DNA of 64,000 bases from assembly GCA_963969345.1 (NCBI GenBank), contig OZ017769.1, forward strand, positions 10,295,725 to 10,359,724, written 5' to 3'. Each line of letters begins with the position of its first letter. The first letter of the stretch is position 1. This stretch comes from Turbatrix aceti. Taxonomy: Eukaryota; Nematoda; Chromadorea; Rhabditida; Panagrolaimidae. The position numbers and the translations under genes are program-made. Shown one piece after another: positions 10,915 to 22,674 of this stretch. The notes beneath the pieces are model-generated. The model did not search any database. It was not told the origin of the DNA and saw nothing but the letters and a program-made list of their open reading frames with translations.

Positions 10915-13270
10915 CTGACAGATGGCATAATTTATGTTCTTGTCTTTGCTTTCTTTTTTTTTCTCTTCTTCAAAAATCGAATTGTCAATCAATCTGAAGA
11001 CGCAAACATATATTTTTTTCATTTTTTCCTCCGAGAATCCTCTATCTCCGCTTCGACGTAAACACAAGATGCACGTCTTACGTGGACGACCGACAATACT
11101 ACACATACTGGCAGGGAAACAGACGAGTAGCAAGTTGTCGGCGAGAGTCGTTAGAGAACGAGAAAAAAATACAGGGACAAACGAACACGTCCGTGTTGGT
11201 GTTGTTGAACGAACGGGATGGAACGCTTATGTATGCTAGATGGCGACGTGTATGCATTGTTTGTCGACGCGAAAGCTCGCAAAAATGCCAAATGTGAAAA
11301 AAGAACGGCAGAGATGAGAAAAAATGTCTATGTGCAAAAAGTCGTATCGTAAAAGTATAAGTATAATAATTTGATTATATTTATACTCTCGCATAAATAA
11401 AATTGTTGTTTACGATAAAACAAACGTAATCGCGAACAACGTATACGCGTGAGAGAGTGCAGAGAAAAAAAGTTACGACGCCCGATCAAATATAAATGAT
11501 ACGCTATTATATTGCGTACATATTGGGTCTCTCTCCGGTCAAGTAAGTGTCCGTCATAACCAATTACGTACAACGATCGATTTGGGTGTCTGTGTCTGGT
11601 CTTGTTTTCTCATGGAAGCACACGCGCGCGTCACATAATTTTTGCACTCTGCTGGATATGCACTCACTCGCGAGTGAGTGTTTGTCCGTCACGGCCAGAC
11701 AGACACACACCGACACGGTAACGAAGGTTGATGGAGTGTATTTGTTACCACCGGTCAATTAATCGGCAGCCATTTGCACTTCTGTGAAATTTTCGTTTTT
11801 AAAATTTGTCAATTTTATACGCAATTCTAAATGATAGGATATATCGATTGATCAACTTGCAAGGATTTTCGAAAAATGGTACTCCCACCCCGAAAAAAAG
11901 AAAGACTGACAAACAACAATGCAGATGTTTTTTCCTCTTGCCTCAGGCGTTGGATGCCTGCTAGGTTTTTTATCCGTCGTCCAGGCAAGCAAGCGCCAGC
12001 ACCAGCACTTTGAAGAAATCAACTAACCAGTTCACCAGGCCAACGGAGCAGAATCAAGCATGTTTGTGCGTACGCGACGAAAAAGATGTTTGCGGTGCCA
12101 ATTTTTGTGCGTCCGTCTGTCTTCAGCAGACTAGCACGCACCCTGCAAACTTTCTCACTGTCGGGTGTCGGGACGGACAAACATGTTTCCCCCTTCTGCC
12201 GCTGCTCCGCCTGACTCGACTCGTCGTAGTCGCAAATTTTTCTAAGTCCCTGACATTGCTGTGTGCTTTCCAAACCTTAGTCGTTTTCGCTCGCGTATTT
12301 CGGGGACTTTGTCGTTTTTGCGCGTTGTCGTTCAGCACTTGTCTCTTTTTCGCGTCGTCGTCGACTCCGTCGTCGTCATCGTTGCTTCGTCGTGCTCGCA
12401 TTGCGTTTTCGTCTTCATTTTGGTAGCAAATTCTACTTCTGTGACTACTTTTGTCAATTTTTGACATTATTGTAGCTTTATCCTCGTTTTTATCCAAGGT
12501 TTGGTCCCGTTCCGTTCACCCGGTATCGTAAACTGTTAACCTACGCTCGTATCGTACACTGATGGTTCGTTTTAGATTTTTTCCATTTCCCCCCTAAAAA
12601 CTGGCTGCTTTGTAGTTTTGTCATTCTTTTTTTGGGTTTTACTAGAATTTGCCACCTTTTTTGCACCTTTTTGGTACGCCGGTCGTAGCCTAGCCCTTCG
12701 ACCAATTCCCTCTTATTCCGCCTTGTACTTAGTCGTTTTCTCGCTCGCTCCCCTTTTTTCCTCTTTGCAACCAACGAAACGAACGTCCCCTCACTGCTGA
12801 CTGACTGAGCTCTGCAGAAGGAAGGAAGACAGGACTCTTACATCTCGTTGCTGGCTTTTGCTAGGAATATCTATGCCTTCCCCGAAAAACACAATACAAT
12901 GCAAAGGTGTGTATAGAGGAGCCGATTTAACTATTTTTGTCACTTTTTGAAAAAAAACAGCACGAAAGTCAGTGTTTTGTATGTATAAAATTGGATGTTT
13001 TCGTTGCAAGAAATGAAAAAAAAACTGTGGATTGTTTTACTAGACGTCAGAAATAACAAGTTATTAACTTTTTTTACTGTAAAAAAGTAATACATTTATT
13101 ACGCGAGGAACAAATGATGAAAAGTATTTTTTTCGTTTCGTGATCACATACTTTTTTTGTTACTCCAAGTACGGTATATTGCGCGTGTATCGTTATCTTT
13201 TTTTTGGGTTTTTCCTATTGTTACCAGTTACGTTCTTTTTTCGACACATTTTCTCATTTTTTTGGTATTT
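10915..13270. other. Long non-coding region between two divergent genes
   Basis: About 2.4 kb separates the Ser/Pro-rich gene (-) from topoisomerase I (+). It should hold missing 5' exon(s) and the promoter of the former and the promoter/outron of the latter. Several short frames exist on both strands, but none has family-like sequence or supported splice partners. The part near 12100-12800 is rich in CG-containing and pyrimidine-rich sequence. Confidence 0.4.
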
Positions 13271-13273
13271 AGG
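13262..13273 (+). other. Candidate spliced-leader acceptor of topoisomerase I
   Basis: A T-rich tract ends in TTTAG at 13268-13272, nine nucleotides before the ATG at 13282, with no upstream coding exon in sight. In nematodes this placement is typical of a trans-splice acceptor. Confidence 0.5.
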
Positions 13274-13281
13274 ACGCTGTC

Positions 13282-16200
13282 ATGGTTGCTGATGTTTCAA
13301 ACGGGCACGTCAACGGTAACGTTCAGTGAGTTTTTTCTCAAAATCTTATTTTCTTAATTGTACCTTGATTTTTTAGGTCTGCCGACGAAGAAGTGCTAGG
13401 CATAAAAGCGGAAGTGAATAATTCGCAGAGCTACGCCGACAACAACAATGGCCACAGCTCGACCCCTGTCAAGGCTGGCATCGCGAAGAACGAGCCGATA
13501 ACTCCTGAAACGAAGCCTTCGAAGCGGGCTTCGGTCTCGGCGAAGAAGAGAAAGTACGCTGATTCCGAGGAAGACGAGGATTACGATGACGGAAAGGGGT
13601 CTGACGATGACGATGCTTACGTTCCTGATGTGAGTTTTTTTTTGCTTCGAAAAAAAGCTTTTTTGGGGCAATATTTATATTTTTCAATGTTTTCAGAAGA
13701 AAAAATCGCGAGCATCGACCAGCAAGTCGGACAAATCACCCAAGAAGTCTCCAGCCGTGTCTGCCAAGTCGAAGAAGTTGGAAAAAGAAAAGGGCAAGAA
13801 AGACAAGAAAAAGTCCAAAAAAGAGAAGGAAAAGGAAAAAAAATCGTCTTCATCGTCCAAAAAGTCGACTTCCACCAAGTCCGAAGACACCAAGGCTTCC
13901 CCGTCGAAGAAGAAGAAGCAGGAGGAAGAGGAAGACGTCTGGAAGTGGTGGGAAGAGGAGAAGAAGACAGATGGCACCAAGTGGCGCACACTCGTCCATC
14001 GGGGGCCCCTCTTCGCCGCTGCTTACGAACCCGTTCCCGACAAGGTGCATTTTCGCTACGATGGCAAGAATCTCAAACTCTCAGAAAAAGCCGAGGAAGT
14101 TGCGTCTTTCTACGCTCGCATGCTGGATCACGATTACACGACGAAGGAAACGTTCAATAAGAACTTCTTCAAGGACTGGAGGAAAGTCATGACACCACAG
14201 GAGCGTGAGACGATCACTGATCTCAAGAAGTGCGACTTCAGGTTAGTTGAGGGAATTTTTTGTGGAAATGGTCTAAAAATAATCATATGGGAAAGATTTA
14301 AGAAAATTGGGGATTTTACGGGTTTTCTTGGCCCAAAAATGGAAACAGTGACTTTTTTACGGTAACGAAGTGGAAAAATTGATACTTTAGGCTGAAATAG
14401 CTTTTCTGTTTTTTTTCGACACGAATTTGGATTTTGAGGAAACGATGGTGTTACGGTGGCATAGTGAATACTTTTTTTCACAAAAAAAATGTTTTTTTTA
14501 CGACAAAAACGTTTTTTATTCGTTTTCTTGCCACGAAAAGTGATTTTAAATAAACTATTTTTTTCCAGAGCCCTGGCCACCCACTTCACAGCAGAATCCG
14601 AGGCGCGAAAGAATGCGACGAAGGAAGAAAAAGAGAAGCTGAAGGAATTGCGGGCAAAGGAACAGGAGCAATACGGCGTGGCATGGATCGACGGACACAA
14701 GCAGAAGGTTGCCAACTTCCGCGTCGAGCCTCCCGGCCTCTTCCGGGGGCGTGGCGATCACCCCAAGATGGGATGTCTCAAGCGACGCGTCCAGCCCGAA
14801 GACGTCATCATCAACTGCTCCAACAACGACGAGATTCCGAAGCCACCGGCGGGACACGAGTGGAAGGAAGTCCGTCACGACAAGGCTGTCTCCTGGCTGT
14901 GCTGCTGGACGGAGAACGTCCTCGGGCAGAACAAGTACATCATGCTGAATCCCTCGTCGAAGATGAAGGGCGAAAAGGACTGGGAAAAGTTTGAAAAAGC
15001 AAGGTCGCTGGGCAAGATCATCGACAAGGTCCGCGAAACGTACTGGGAAGACATGGCTTCCAAGGAGATGCGGGTCAGGCAGCGCGCGGTGGCCATGTAC
15101 TTCATCGACAAGCTCGCCCTTCGTGCTGGCAACGAAAAGGACACCGACGAGGCTGCCGATACGGTGGGCTGCTGCTCGCTGAGATTTGAACACGTCAAAT
15201 TGCATCCTGAGACCCAGGATGGCAGAAAGTGGGTTTTTTTGGAAAAAAAAATGTGAAACACTAAAAAGTGTTTTTTAGGTATGTCGTCGAATTTGACTTC
15301 CTCGGCAAGGATTCAATCAGGTACAACAACGATGTAGCAGTCGACAAGCGGGTCTTCAAAAATCTGACCAAGTTCATGGAAAACAAATCCGCCGGCGATG
15401 ATCTCTTTGATCGCATCGATACGACGTCGCTCAACGACTACCTAAAAACCATCATGCCCGGACTCACAGCCAAGTGCTTCCGTACGTACAACGCGTCGTT
15501 CACGCTTCAGGCTCAGCTCAAAAAGCTCACAAATGCGAATGACACGATCCACGAGAAGATGCTATCGTACAATCGGGCAAATCGTCAGGTCGCCATCCTG
15601 TGTAACCATCAACGGTCCATTCCGAAGTCTCACGAGAAGTCCATGGAAAACTTAAATGCCAAGGTAGGATGATTGGATTTGATTTAGTTTTCATATTACA
15701 AAAATGTATTTTTTGATTGACATGGACAGTTACTTTTTTACGGCAGCACGTTACTTTCGTTAAAACAGTTTTTTTTGTATCGACACGAATTTTTTTTTGA
15801 AAAAAAAGGAAATATATTACTTTTTTTACGGTAACATAGAACAAAATTTGTTACTTTAGGCTCAAATGATTTTCTAGTGCGTTTTAAAAAAAACGTTTTC
15901 TTTATGATGAAAAAGTTGTCTCGTGTTTTTGAAAATGATAATCAGACTGTTTTTTTTCAGATCAAGGAAAAGAAAAAGGAACTCAAAGAAGCGAAGGCTG
16001 AACGTGATAAGGCAAAGGGCAAGGAAAAGGAAAGGCTAGAGAAGAAGGTTCAGCGACTGAAGGATCAGCTAAAGCGACTGAAGACGAACAAGACTGACAA
16101 GGTTGGTTTGTGGATGAATGGCTAAAATTGATGTCATTCGGGCATAAATCTTTTTTTTTTTATTATTTTTGATGGTTTCTCATAAAAAAAGGGTTGGAGA

Positions 16201-16416
16201 ATGCCATTTGTAATAATATCAGCAACATTTTTTTAGGACGAAAACAAGCAAATCGCCCTTGGCACATCCAAGTTGAACTATCTTGATCCCCGAATTTCGG
16301 TTGCATGGTGTCGAAAGTTCAACGTTCCTATCGAAAAGGTTTACAACAAGACGCAGCGCGAAAAATTCCGATGGGCTATCGAAATGATCCAGGATGACGA
16401 TGTCTACGAATTTTAA
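13282..16416 (+). CDS. top-1: DNA topoisomerase I (type IB)
   Basis: Type IB topoisomerase relaxes supercoils in the nucleus by transient single-strand cleavage through a 3'-phosphotyrosine. Exons 13282-13325, 13377-13629, 13697-14241, 14569-15228, 15279-15663, 15961-16101 and 16237-16416 (TAA) give 735 residues. A charged Lys/Ser/Glu-rich N-terminus (about residues 1-195) precedes the core, which opens with WKWWEEEK and contains the conserved [20 protein letters not shown] and HPKMG stretches, and [20 protein letters not shown] with the catalytic Arg region. A Lys/Glu-rich linker (about residues 600-670) leads to the C-terminal domain, where SKLNYLDPR carries the active-site tyrosine and the protein ends DDDVYEF. 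Length and order are those of the animal enzyme, and all domains appear intact. Confidence 0.97.
14347..15876 (+). repeat. Related intronic repeat units in topoisomerase I
   Basis: Introns 14242-14568 and 15664-15960 both contain a block of about 60 bp with TTTTTTACGGTAAC followed by TACTTTAGGCT (near 14347-14408 and 15819-15876), and both also contain a CGACACGAATTT segment. These look like copies of one dispersed intronic element. Confidence 0.5.
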
Positions 16417-17208
16417 TGACCCCCTGCCAACACCTGAGAATACCCCACACCTGACCGCCTACCCCTCAAAACTCCCTGTCCTCTCGCTGTTCGACCCAAG
16501 AAAAAAGATAACAAAGAAATAATCGATCACAGTAAAAAACTTTCGTACACCCACAACATTCGAATTTTTGAACTTGAACTTCTTTTCGTTTTTTTTGGTT
16601 TCTTTTGCATCTAGATGTCATTTCACTATCTTCGATGTTAGTCAACTGAATTTTGGTTTTTTATTTGTTTTTGTTTGTGTCTAGCAAGAAAAGAATCTGA
16701 TGGAGATAATGTTGTGTATGTGCATTGCAAAATATTCAAAAAAATTGATTTCATTTTTTTATATTTAATTTTTATGATTTTTTCTTTCTCATTTTTCGTA
16801 ATTTTGTAACAACTATTTATTATGATTGCGTGTTTTTTGAAAGAAAAAGAAGCTAATGTGTTTCTCCTTTTTTTTCTATGTTTGGAATTACGGTAATGAA
16901 TTGACATGTTCGGAGAAGGATATATTTTCTCTACTTTTGGAGCTTATGGAGAGGAGGGCGTGGTATGGATCACGAAATGATACATTGTTTTTTGATAGGG
17001 GATACGAGGTTTTTTCAAAATCAAAATTGAAAAAAATAGGCAACTGACAGGGTTTTTAGCAGTGAAACTTGGCCATTCACATCAAAAGCTTTGCTTCATT
17101 GCCATTTTTCACTCTTTGTCGTGATTTTCCGTCAACTTTTGTAATTTTACCTCAAACACGTTGTTAAAATTTTGAATGAGAAATTCTACGGGTATATAAA
17201 TAATTTTT
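16417..17208. other. 3' region of topoisomerase I and AT-rich spacer
   Basis: Probable 3' UTR followed by T-rich sequence. I see no further gene. Confidence 0.45.
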
Positions 17209-17216
17209 ACGGGGAG

Positions 17217-17728
17217 CAGGGTTCTCAACGGGCCGGTTTTTTTTCGGCCCGGGCCGGGCCGGGCTTGTAAAATTGAGGCCCGGCCCAGCCCGGGCCGGCC
17301 CGCCTTAATAGTACCTAGTTTTGTAAATAAATTTTATCGTCTAAAAACCATAAAAAAACAACAACAAACCCGAAGGAGGCAGAGATACTTCCTCATCGTT
17401 GCACAGATTCATTTTCCGCTCAATTACTAGTGATCTCATGAACTGACGACAAAATTACGGCGCCCGCGATTTACCTTTTGCTTCCAGATTAGCCCAAAAG
17501 AGCGGTGCCAGGTCAGCATTCTGCGTGCATTTCTTTGCATTCTTCGCAGTTTTTACTTTTTCATAAAATTTTTCATAAATTTTGCGTAAAATATGCATGT
17601 TTTTTTTTTATTTTCCGGCCCGTTTTGGCCCGGGCCGGCCAACAAAACCAATCGGCCCGACCCGGGCCGTGGAAAACACTGGCCCGGCCCGGGCCAGCCC
17701 GGGCCGACCCGGCCCGTTGAGAACCCTG
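17217..17728. mobile_element. GC-rich hAT-like MITE with 8-bp target duplication
   Basis: The 512-bp element begins CAGGGTTCTCAACGGGCCGG and ends with the complement. It is flanked by perfect 8-bp direct repeats ACGGGGAG at 17209-17216 and 17729-17736. Ends starting CAGGG plus 8-bp duplications are typical of hAT transposons. Both terminal parts are packed with CGGGCC/GGCCCG units, and the centre is ordinary AT-rich sequence with no transposase. Confidence 0.85.
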
Positions 17729-17736
17729 ACGGGGAG

Positions 17737-18170
17737 TAAAACGAGGAATTTCACGAAGAAGAAATCTTTTCGTGGGGATGCGGGTTTTCCCCCGCGGGGA
17801 ATTCCTCGGGAAACGGGGGTCGGTAACCCTAGTCTAGACAATTGTTTTGATATATTGGATTCCAAATCACTGTTAAAACTATTATCCTAAGGTAGGTACA
17901 AAGTCGTCAGAAATACCAAAAACGACGTAAAATGACGTTACATATTTTGTGCGTGCGTCTGTGTGATCTTCGTAGTGGCATTCCCTTTGACGGTTTTTGT
18001 CCTTCATAGAAAACGTTTTGTTGTTTGTTTTTCGGACAGGCCCGTTCCCAGCAGTACCGTCGGGCTTCTTTTCAAATGAACAACAAAATTTGTTTTGTAA
18101 AACGAAAATTCCAGAATTATTCCCTTAGGCGTCAGTCAAACATTATAACTAGTATATTTTATAAGTAACT
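17737..18170. other. Spacer downstream of MITE
   Basis: I see no gene; it contains the 3' flank of the minus-strand gene at 18171. Confidence 0.4.
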
Positions 18171-19325
18171 TTATTTATTACAATGTTCATTATATATCTT
18201 CTTCATTTCTTTTCTGTCAAATAGTCGGTAAATGTAATTTGAACACTGAGGAGCTATGTTGTTTGCTACAGATTTATAAACTTGGTCAGTAAACTCGTCA
18301 ACGGCATTGTCTGTCGGCTCGCATACTGTTGAATTCTCGAATGTTTTCTTACATACAAGCTCTACAAGTCGTGTATACAGTGATCTGCAGTTTGAAGGCT
18401 AAAAAACAAAAGTAGCGTTTAAACAATTGCAATGCAGACTTACAACTGACGTGTCACATTTCGCCCTAATCTTAATCAATGCCGCGTTGAAACCATAAAT
18501 GAGAGTATCGTTGGGACACTTATCCTTTGCAAAAGCCTTCGGGAGGGTAGGATAAATTTTCTCGAAGAATAATTTGTCGTCAGATTTTGATTTGCCGTAT
18601 TTCTTACAACCCTCAGAAGTACCCTTCGCAAATCGTTTCGTGATGATGTAATCTTTGATCCTGGATATGCAGTCTTTACGAATGAATTGGTACTGAAAGG
18701 AAAACCAAACGTTACCCGAACTCAAAAAACCAGTTTAAAAAAACCTACGTATTCTTTCGGACAAAAGCCTTCAAACATCTTTGTTGCAGATTTTTGGGCG
18801 ACGGTGTAAAACAGAGCTTCGCATTCCCGTAATCCCTCGTTGTTGTTTTCCAGTTCGGCTTTATTGTTTAGATAAGCCGTGAATCGATCCGTCGAACAGT
18901 CCCGTTGGCTCCGAAACGTGTTGTGAAACGTGCCGTGCACCAGGAGGTCAACCGTTTCTTGGCAGGTCAAATCTTTCCTGAGAACCTGAAAGCCGTTGTA
19001 ATAGAATCGAATGAACTATTGTGACAATAAATAATTAGAAACTTACTAAGTATAATATTAGGAGTGAAACGGTCGCAATGATGAGAGCACACGCGAAAAT
19101 CGTAGAGCAGAACACGCGTGGATTTTTGTAAATCCAGAGAAAAGGCCTGCTCGTAAATCGCCAAGTTCGCTGGAGTAGGTCGTCCTCATAGATGTAAGAA
19201 GAGACGCTGCTGAGCGCTTCGGTGTCTTCGCCGAATTCGCTGAGATTTGGCGAATCATTTAGCGTCGCCGCGTCAGGGTCAAAGCCAGGAGGCAGAAAGC
19301 TCTGTGTTTCAGACGTATCTAGCAT
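18171..19325 (-). CDS. Single-pass membrane protein with cysteine-rich ectodomain, copy A
   Basis: Exons 19047-19325, 18749-18985, 18444-18692 and 18171-18398 give 330 residues. I chose the MLDTSETQ start because it is conserved in copy B. Residues 1-65 are polar and acidic (GFDPDAATLNDSPN), residues about 70-93 form one membrane segment (FACALIIATVSLLILYL), and the rest has about 13 cysteines (LTCQETVDLL, RDCSTDRF, ECEALFY, GFCPKEY, DKCPNDTLIYGFNAAL). No cleavable signal peptide is seen, so a type II orientation with the Cys domain outside is likely. The stop overlaps an AATAAA (18174-18179). The arrangement loosely recalls nematode Cys-rich secreted domains of the DUF19/T20D4.11 kind, but I cannot confirm this. 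The function is unknown. Confidence 0.8.
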
Positions 19326-19590
19326 CGCCGATATGATAGCTGCCTGGTAGAAGTGCAATGACTGTGTTGTCAGCTTCTTACTTTGGCATTGTATGTTGAT
19401 AATTTGCATTGAATTTAAATTTCTGAAACCTTTTATTGTCAAGAAACTCTCGACGCGAGTTCCGTAATTTACATTCTGTATGCTTCTGAAAATCTAAATA
19501 AGTTCTAATGCAAATTATCAATCATGACGTAGTAAGAAATTTTGACATGCAATGCACTTCTACCATACAGCTATCGTCTTCATATCGGCG

Positions 19591-20511
19591 ATGTTAGATA
19601 CGTGTGAAAAACAGAGCTTCCTGCCTTCTGGCTTTGACCCTGACGCGGCGACACTCAAGGATTCGCCAAATCCCAGCGAAATCGGCGAGGACTCCCTAGA
19701 GCTCAGCAGCGTTTCTTCTTACATCTTCGAGGACACACTACTTCTGCGAACTTGGCGATTTACGAGCAAGCCTTTTGGCTGGATTTTCAACAATCCACGC
19801 AAGTTCTGCTCTATGGTTTTCGCTTGTGCTCTCGTCATTGCGACCGTTTCACTTTTGATATTATACGTAGTAAGTTATTATAATATTTACTGTTATCATC
19901 TGATTCTATTACGACGGCTTTCAGGTTCTCAGGAGAGATTTGACCTGCGAAGAAACGGTTGACTATCTGGTGCAGGGCACGTTTTACAAAGCGTTTCGGA
20001 GCCAACGGGACTGTTCGATTGATCGATTCAGGGCTTATATAAACAAGAAAGCGGAACTGGAAAACAACAGCGAAGGATTACTGGAATGCGAAGCTCTGTT
20101 CTACACTGTCGTCCGAAAATCTGCAACGAATATGTTTGAAGGCTTTTGTCCGAAAGAATACGTAGGTTTTTTTAAACTGGTTTTTTGAGTTCGGGTAACG
20201 TTTGGTTTTCCTTTCAGTACCAATTAATTCGATCAAAATGCATATTCAAGATCACAAATTACATCATCACGAAACTATTTGTGAAGGGAACTTCCGATGG
20301 CTGTAAGAAATACATTAAAAAGGGATCTGACAACTACATTTCATTCCTCAAGAAAACGTATCCTACTCTCCCGAGGGCTTTAGCAAAGGATAAGTGTCCC
20401 AACGATACTCTCATTTATGGTTTCAACGCGGCAGTGATTGAGATTGTAGCGAGATGTGACACCTTGAAAGCAACAACAGAGACAAGCATCCACCGAATTG
20501 TACATATATAA
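19591..20511 (+). CDS. Single-pass membrane protein with cysteine-rich ectodomain, copy B (shortened)
   Basis: Mirror-image paralogue of copy A. Exons 19591-19869 and 19925-20161 have exactly the lengths of A (279 and 237 nt). The third exon, 20218-20511, runs on past the point where A has its donor and stops, so B has 269 residues and lacks the last 76 residues of A with their cysteines. The membrane segment FACALVIATVSLLILYV and most ectodomain cysteines are conserved. Only 265 bp separate the two starts, so A and B could share a bidirectional promoter. B may be a shortened functional variant or an early pseudogene. Confidence 0.75.
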
Positions 20512-21029
20512 AGTTACGTATACGATATTTGTTTGACGGACGCTTCGTGGAATGATGGAAGTTGCTTGTTTTATTTTTTGGGTTTTAAAACTTTTGCATT
20601 TGAAGTTTTGCCTTGAATTTGGCATAACATTTCATGTAAATTTTGCTTGGAGCGCTGCCAATTACAATTTTTGAGCAAACATTTTTGATTATGTTGTCAA
20701 CTACGATCGAATAATTTACAAATTATTATCGTTTCTCCAAAATTTTGTTTACCCCAGTGAAAAAAATATTGGTTTTTGGTATTCATAAATATATTTAGTA
20801 GGAACACGTTTTCATGAATTTGTCATCAATGATCGGAGAGATATTCTGGAATAGATGGAAATTCCGGGATAATTACCATGGGAATTTGCTCTTTGCTACC
20901 TTGCTCACAATTACTTTACATTTAAATACTAAGCATTTTAGTTGTTTTAATCGTTCAAAAAATTTGCTTTTTTTAGGAACAAATAAAAAAATTTGTTGGC
21001 AAACGCAAATTCATTGGCTTATTCTTGAT
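20512..21029. other. AT-rich intergenic sequence
   Basis: I see no gene or RNA. Confidence 0.4.
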
Positions 21030-21245
21030 ACTTTACTTTACTTTACTTTACTTTACTTTACATTACTTTACTTTATTACTCTTACTCGTGCATAATTACT
21101 CATTACAAAATTAAGAGAGAAAAGAGACAGTGATGAGTATCGAGATTGCACGAAGAGGGCGCCGTCAATTCGTAGTCGTTAGCAGGAGCGTTCTGGAAGG
21201 CCGCAAAGTCGTCAGTCCATCGCCTCGGAGGGTGGCCTGACGCTA
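21030..21245 (-). mobile_element. RTE-type LINE relic, 3' end with pentanucleotide tail
   Basis: On the minus strand, 21245 down to about 21110 encodes a decayed reverse-transcriptase C-terminal tail containing GHPPRRWTDDF and NAPANDYEL, matching the GRPRMRWTDDL and NAPTKDF segments of the LINE at 62671-63044. It ends in a (TAAAG)n microsatellite (21030-21077), as expected for RTE elements, which carry simple-repeat tails. It is heavily 5' truncated and inactive. Confidence 0.65.
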
Positions 21246-21246
21246 C

Positions 21247-21312
21247 AGACATGAAAACGGACCTAATTTTTAGGCCTAGGCCCGAAATTATCCGTTCTGT
21301 TTTTTAGAATGG
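21247..21312. mobile_element. Short remnant of a CAGACATGAAAACGG-end MITE
   Basis: CAGACATGAAAACGGACC followed by GGCCTAGGCCCG resembles the ends of the element at 51017-51379. Only about 65 bp remain. Confidence 0.4.
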
Positions 21313-21591
21313 ATATAGTAGGAACACGTCTATTTTATTTTTTTGAATTTTTGAATGGTTAACAAATTGTTAAGCAAAATTTTTTTCTGAGAAAAGAGCA
21401 AAGAACATATCTACATGCATAATATCATGTAATCAAATTTACACATGTGAGTAGCACAAAGTTGTTACAGTCATAAGTGCTTTAATAAATACGTTCCATA
21501 TGCATTTCCGTTTTTTTAATGCTAGTATACCACACCTGTAGGCGCAGCTGTATTGCAAGTGTCACGTTTATGATTTTAAAGTATTTGTACC

Positions 21592-22674
21592 ATGAATATA
21601 CTGGATGTTGGAAATATTCAACTCTTTATAGCGCTGATTGTTGCGATGCCGACAGTAGCACTGTATTTCTTCATTATTTGTACTATTTGGAAGCAACGTA
21701 CAAAGGGAGCTTTAGGATCTTATTATTTCCAAGTTTTTGGTATTTTATCTCTAAATAATGCCATCGGGACAATCACGATGTTTTTTGCGGGATATATTTG
21801 CAACGCTCCGGTAACAAATCCTCTGCTGTCGTATTTGCCAGAACGACATTTTTTGATTACTATGTTTATATTTATTAATTTTTCTTTACTGTATTTTGGA
21901 ATTGTTGTCAATACCTGGCTGGCAATTAACAGGATGACAGCGGTTTTTATTGCTCTGCAAAATCGCATTCCTTGGGAAAAAATGAAAACGGTTACGATCA
22001 TTTCCTCAGGTGCGGTGTGCACAACTTTGACGTTTAATGTTTGGTTCGCGGATTACTCTGTCGTGCACGACGACAAAATGTGGTACGCTTGGGCACGATC
22101 CAAAACAGCTGCTGTTGTGTCGCAGAGTACGATTCAAGGATACTTTTTGTTGTCTATTATACCATTTGAATTTGCCATCAATGCTGCATCTGTTATCGCT
22201 CTTCATCATCACAACAAAAAAAACAATTCCTCATCAGTTCATTCTGCAAATCGTGATTTACTAATTTGTACGCTAATTATTTTTGCGTGCAAATTTATCA
22301 ATATTTTTGGACAGGTTTGTGCAAATCAAAAAAATGTATATGCATCATTTTCGTATAAATCGCATTTCAGCTGCTGTACTACGTAACAACAAATACGCTA
22401 CTACTCAAGCTGGCATTTTCGTTGTCAATCAATGGTTCAATGGGTGATTTGGTGTTACCGGCGTGGGTATTGTTTATAGGAAGCTCGCAGCTTCGCAGTG
22501 CTATGGTATGTAATTTGGTTGTTTGACGGGTTTGGGTAATACTGAGTATCAATGTGATAGTTGCAGAAAAAGGTAACGAGAGACACTGTGATTATACAAC
22601 ATCATTCAGTCTCTATTCTGCAGAGTTCTAATGTCGGGAGAATACTCAGACAGACAGAAGCTTGTGGAAAATAA
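21592..22674 (+). CDS. Serpentine chemoreceptor, family X (SR1)
   Basis: A seven-transmembrane receptor of nematode chemosensory type, probably in the Srg superfamily; the exact family is not certain. Exons 21592-22314, 22371-22505 and 22567-22674 give 321 residues. Exon 1 covers membrane segments 1-6, with the signature NTWLAINRMTAVFIALQN after helix 3, FNVWFADYSVVHDDKMWY in the long extracellular loop, and ANRDLLICTLIIFACKF at helix 6. Exon 2 (135 nt) encodes helix 7 ending VLPAWVLFIGSSQLRSAM. Exon 3 encodes a cytoplasmic tail with QHHSVSILQSSN. The same exon 2 length recurs in SR2, SR4 and SR5. It is expected in ciliated sensory neurons, and no ligand can be inferred. Confidence 0.88.

Noticed and set aside
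12010..12500. Open frames of 120-140 codons on both strands upstream of topoisomerase I
   Set aside because: Biased composition, no domain, no matching splice partners; more likely promoter or outron sequence.
17217..17728. CGGGCC-rich tract considered as a CpG-island-like promoter or rDNA piece
   Set aside because: Terminal inverted repeats and an 8-bp target duplication show it is a MITE.
21031..21077. ACTTT pentanucleotide array considered as an independent microsatellite or telomere-like repeat
   Set aside because: It sits at the 3' side of a LINE relic and is best read as its tail; it is not the nematode telomere repeat.
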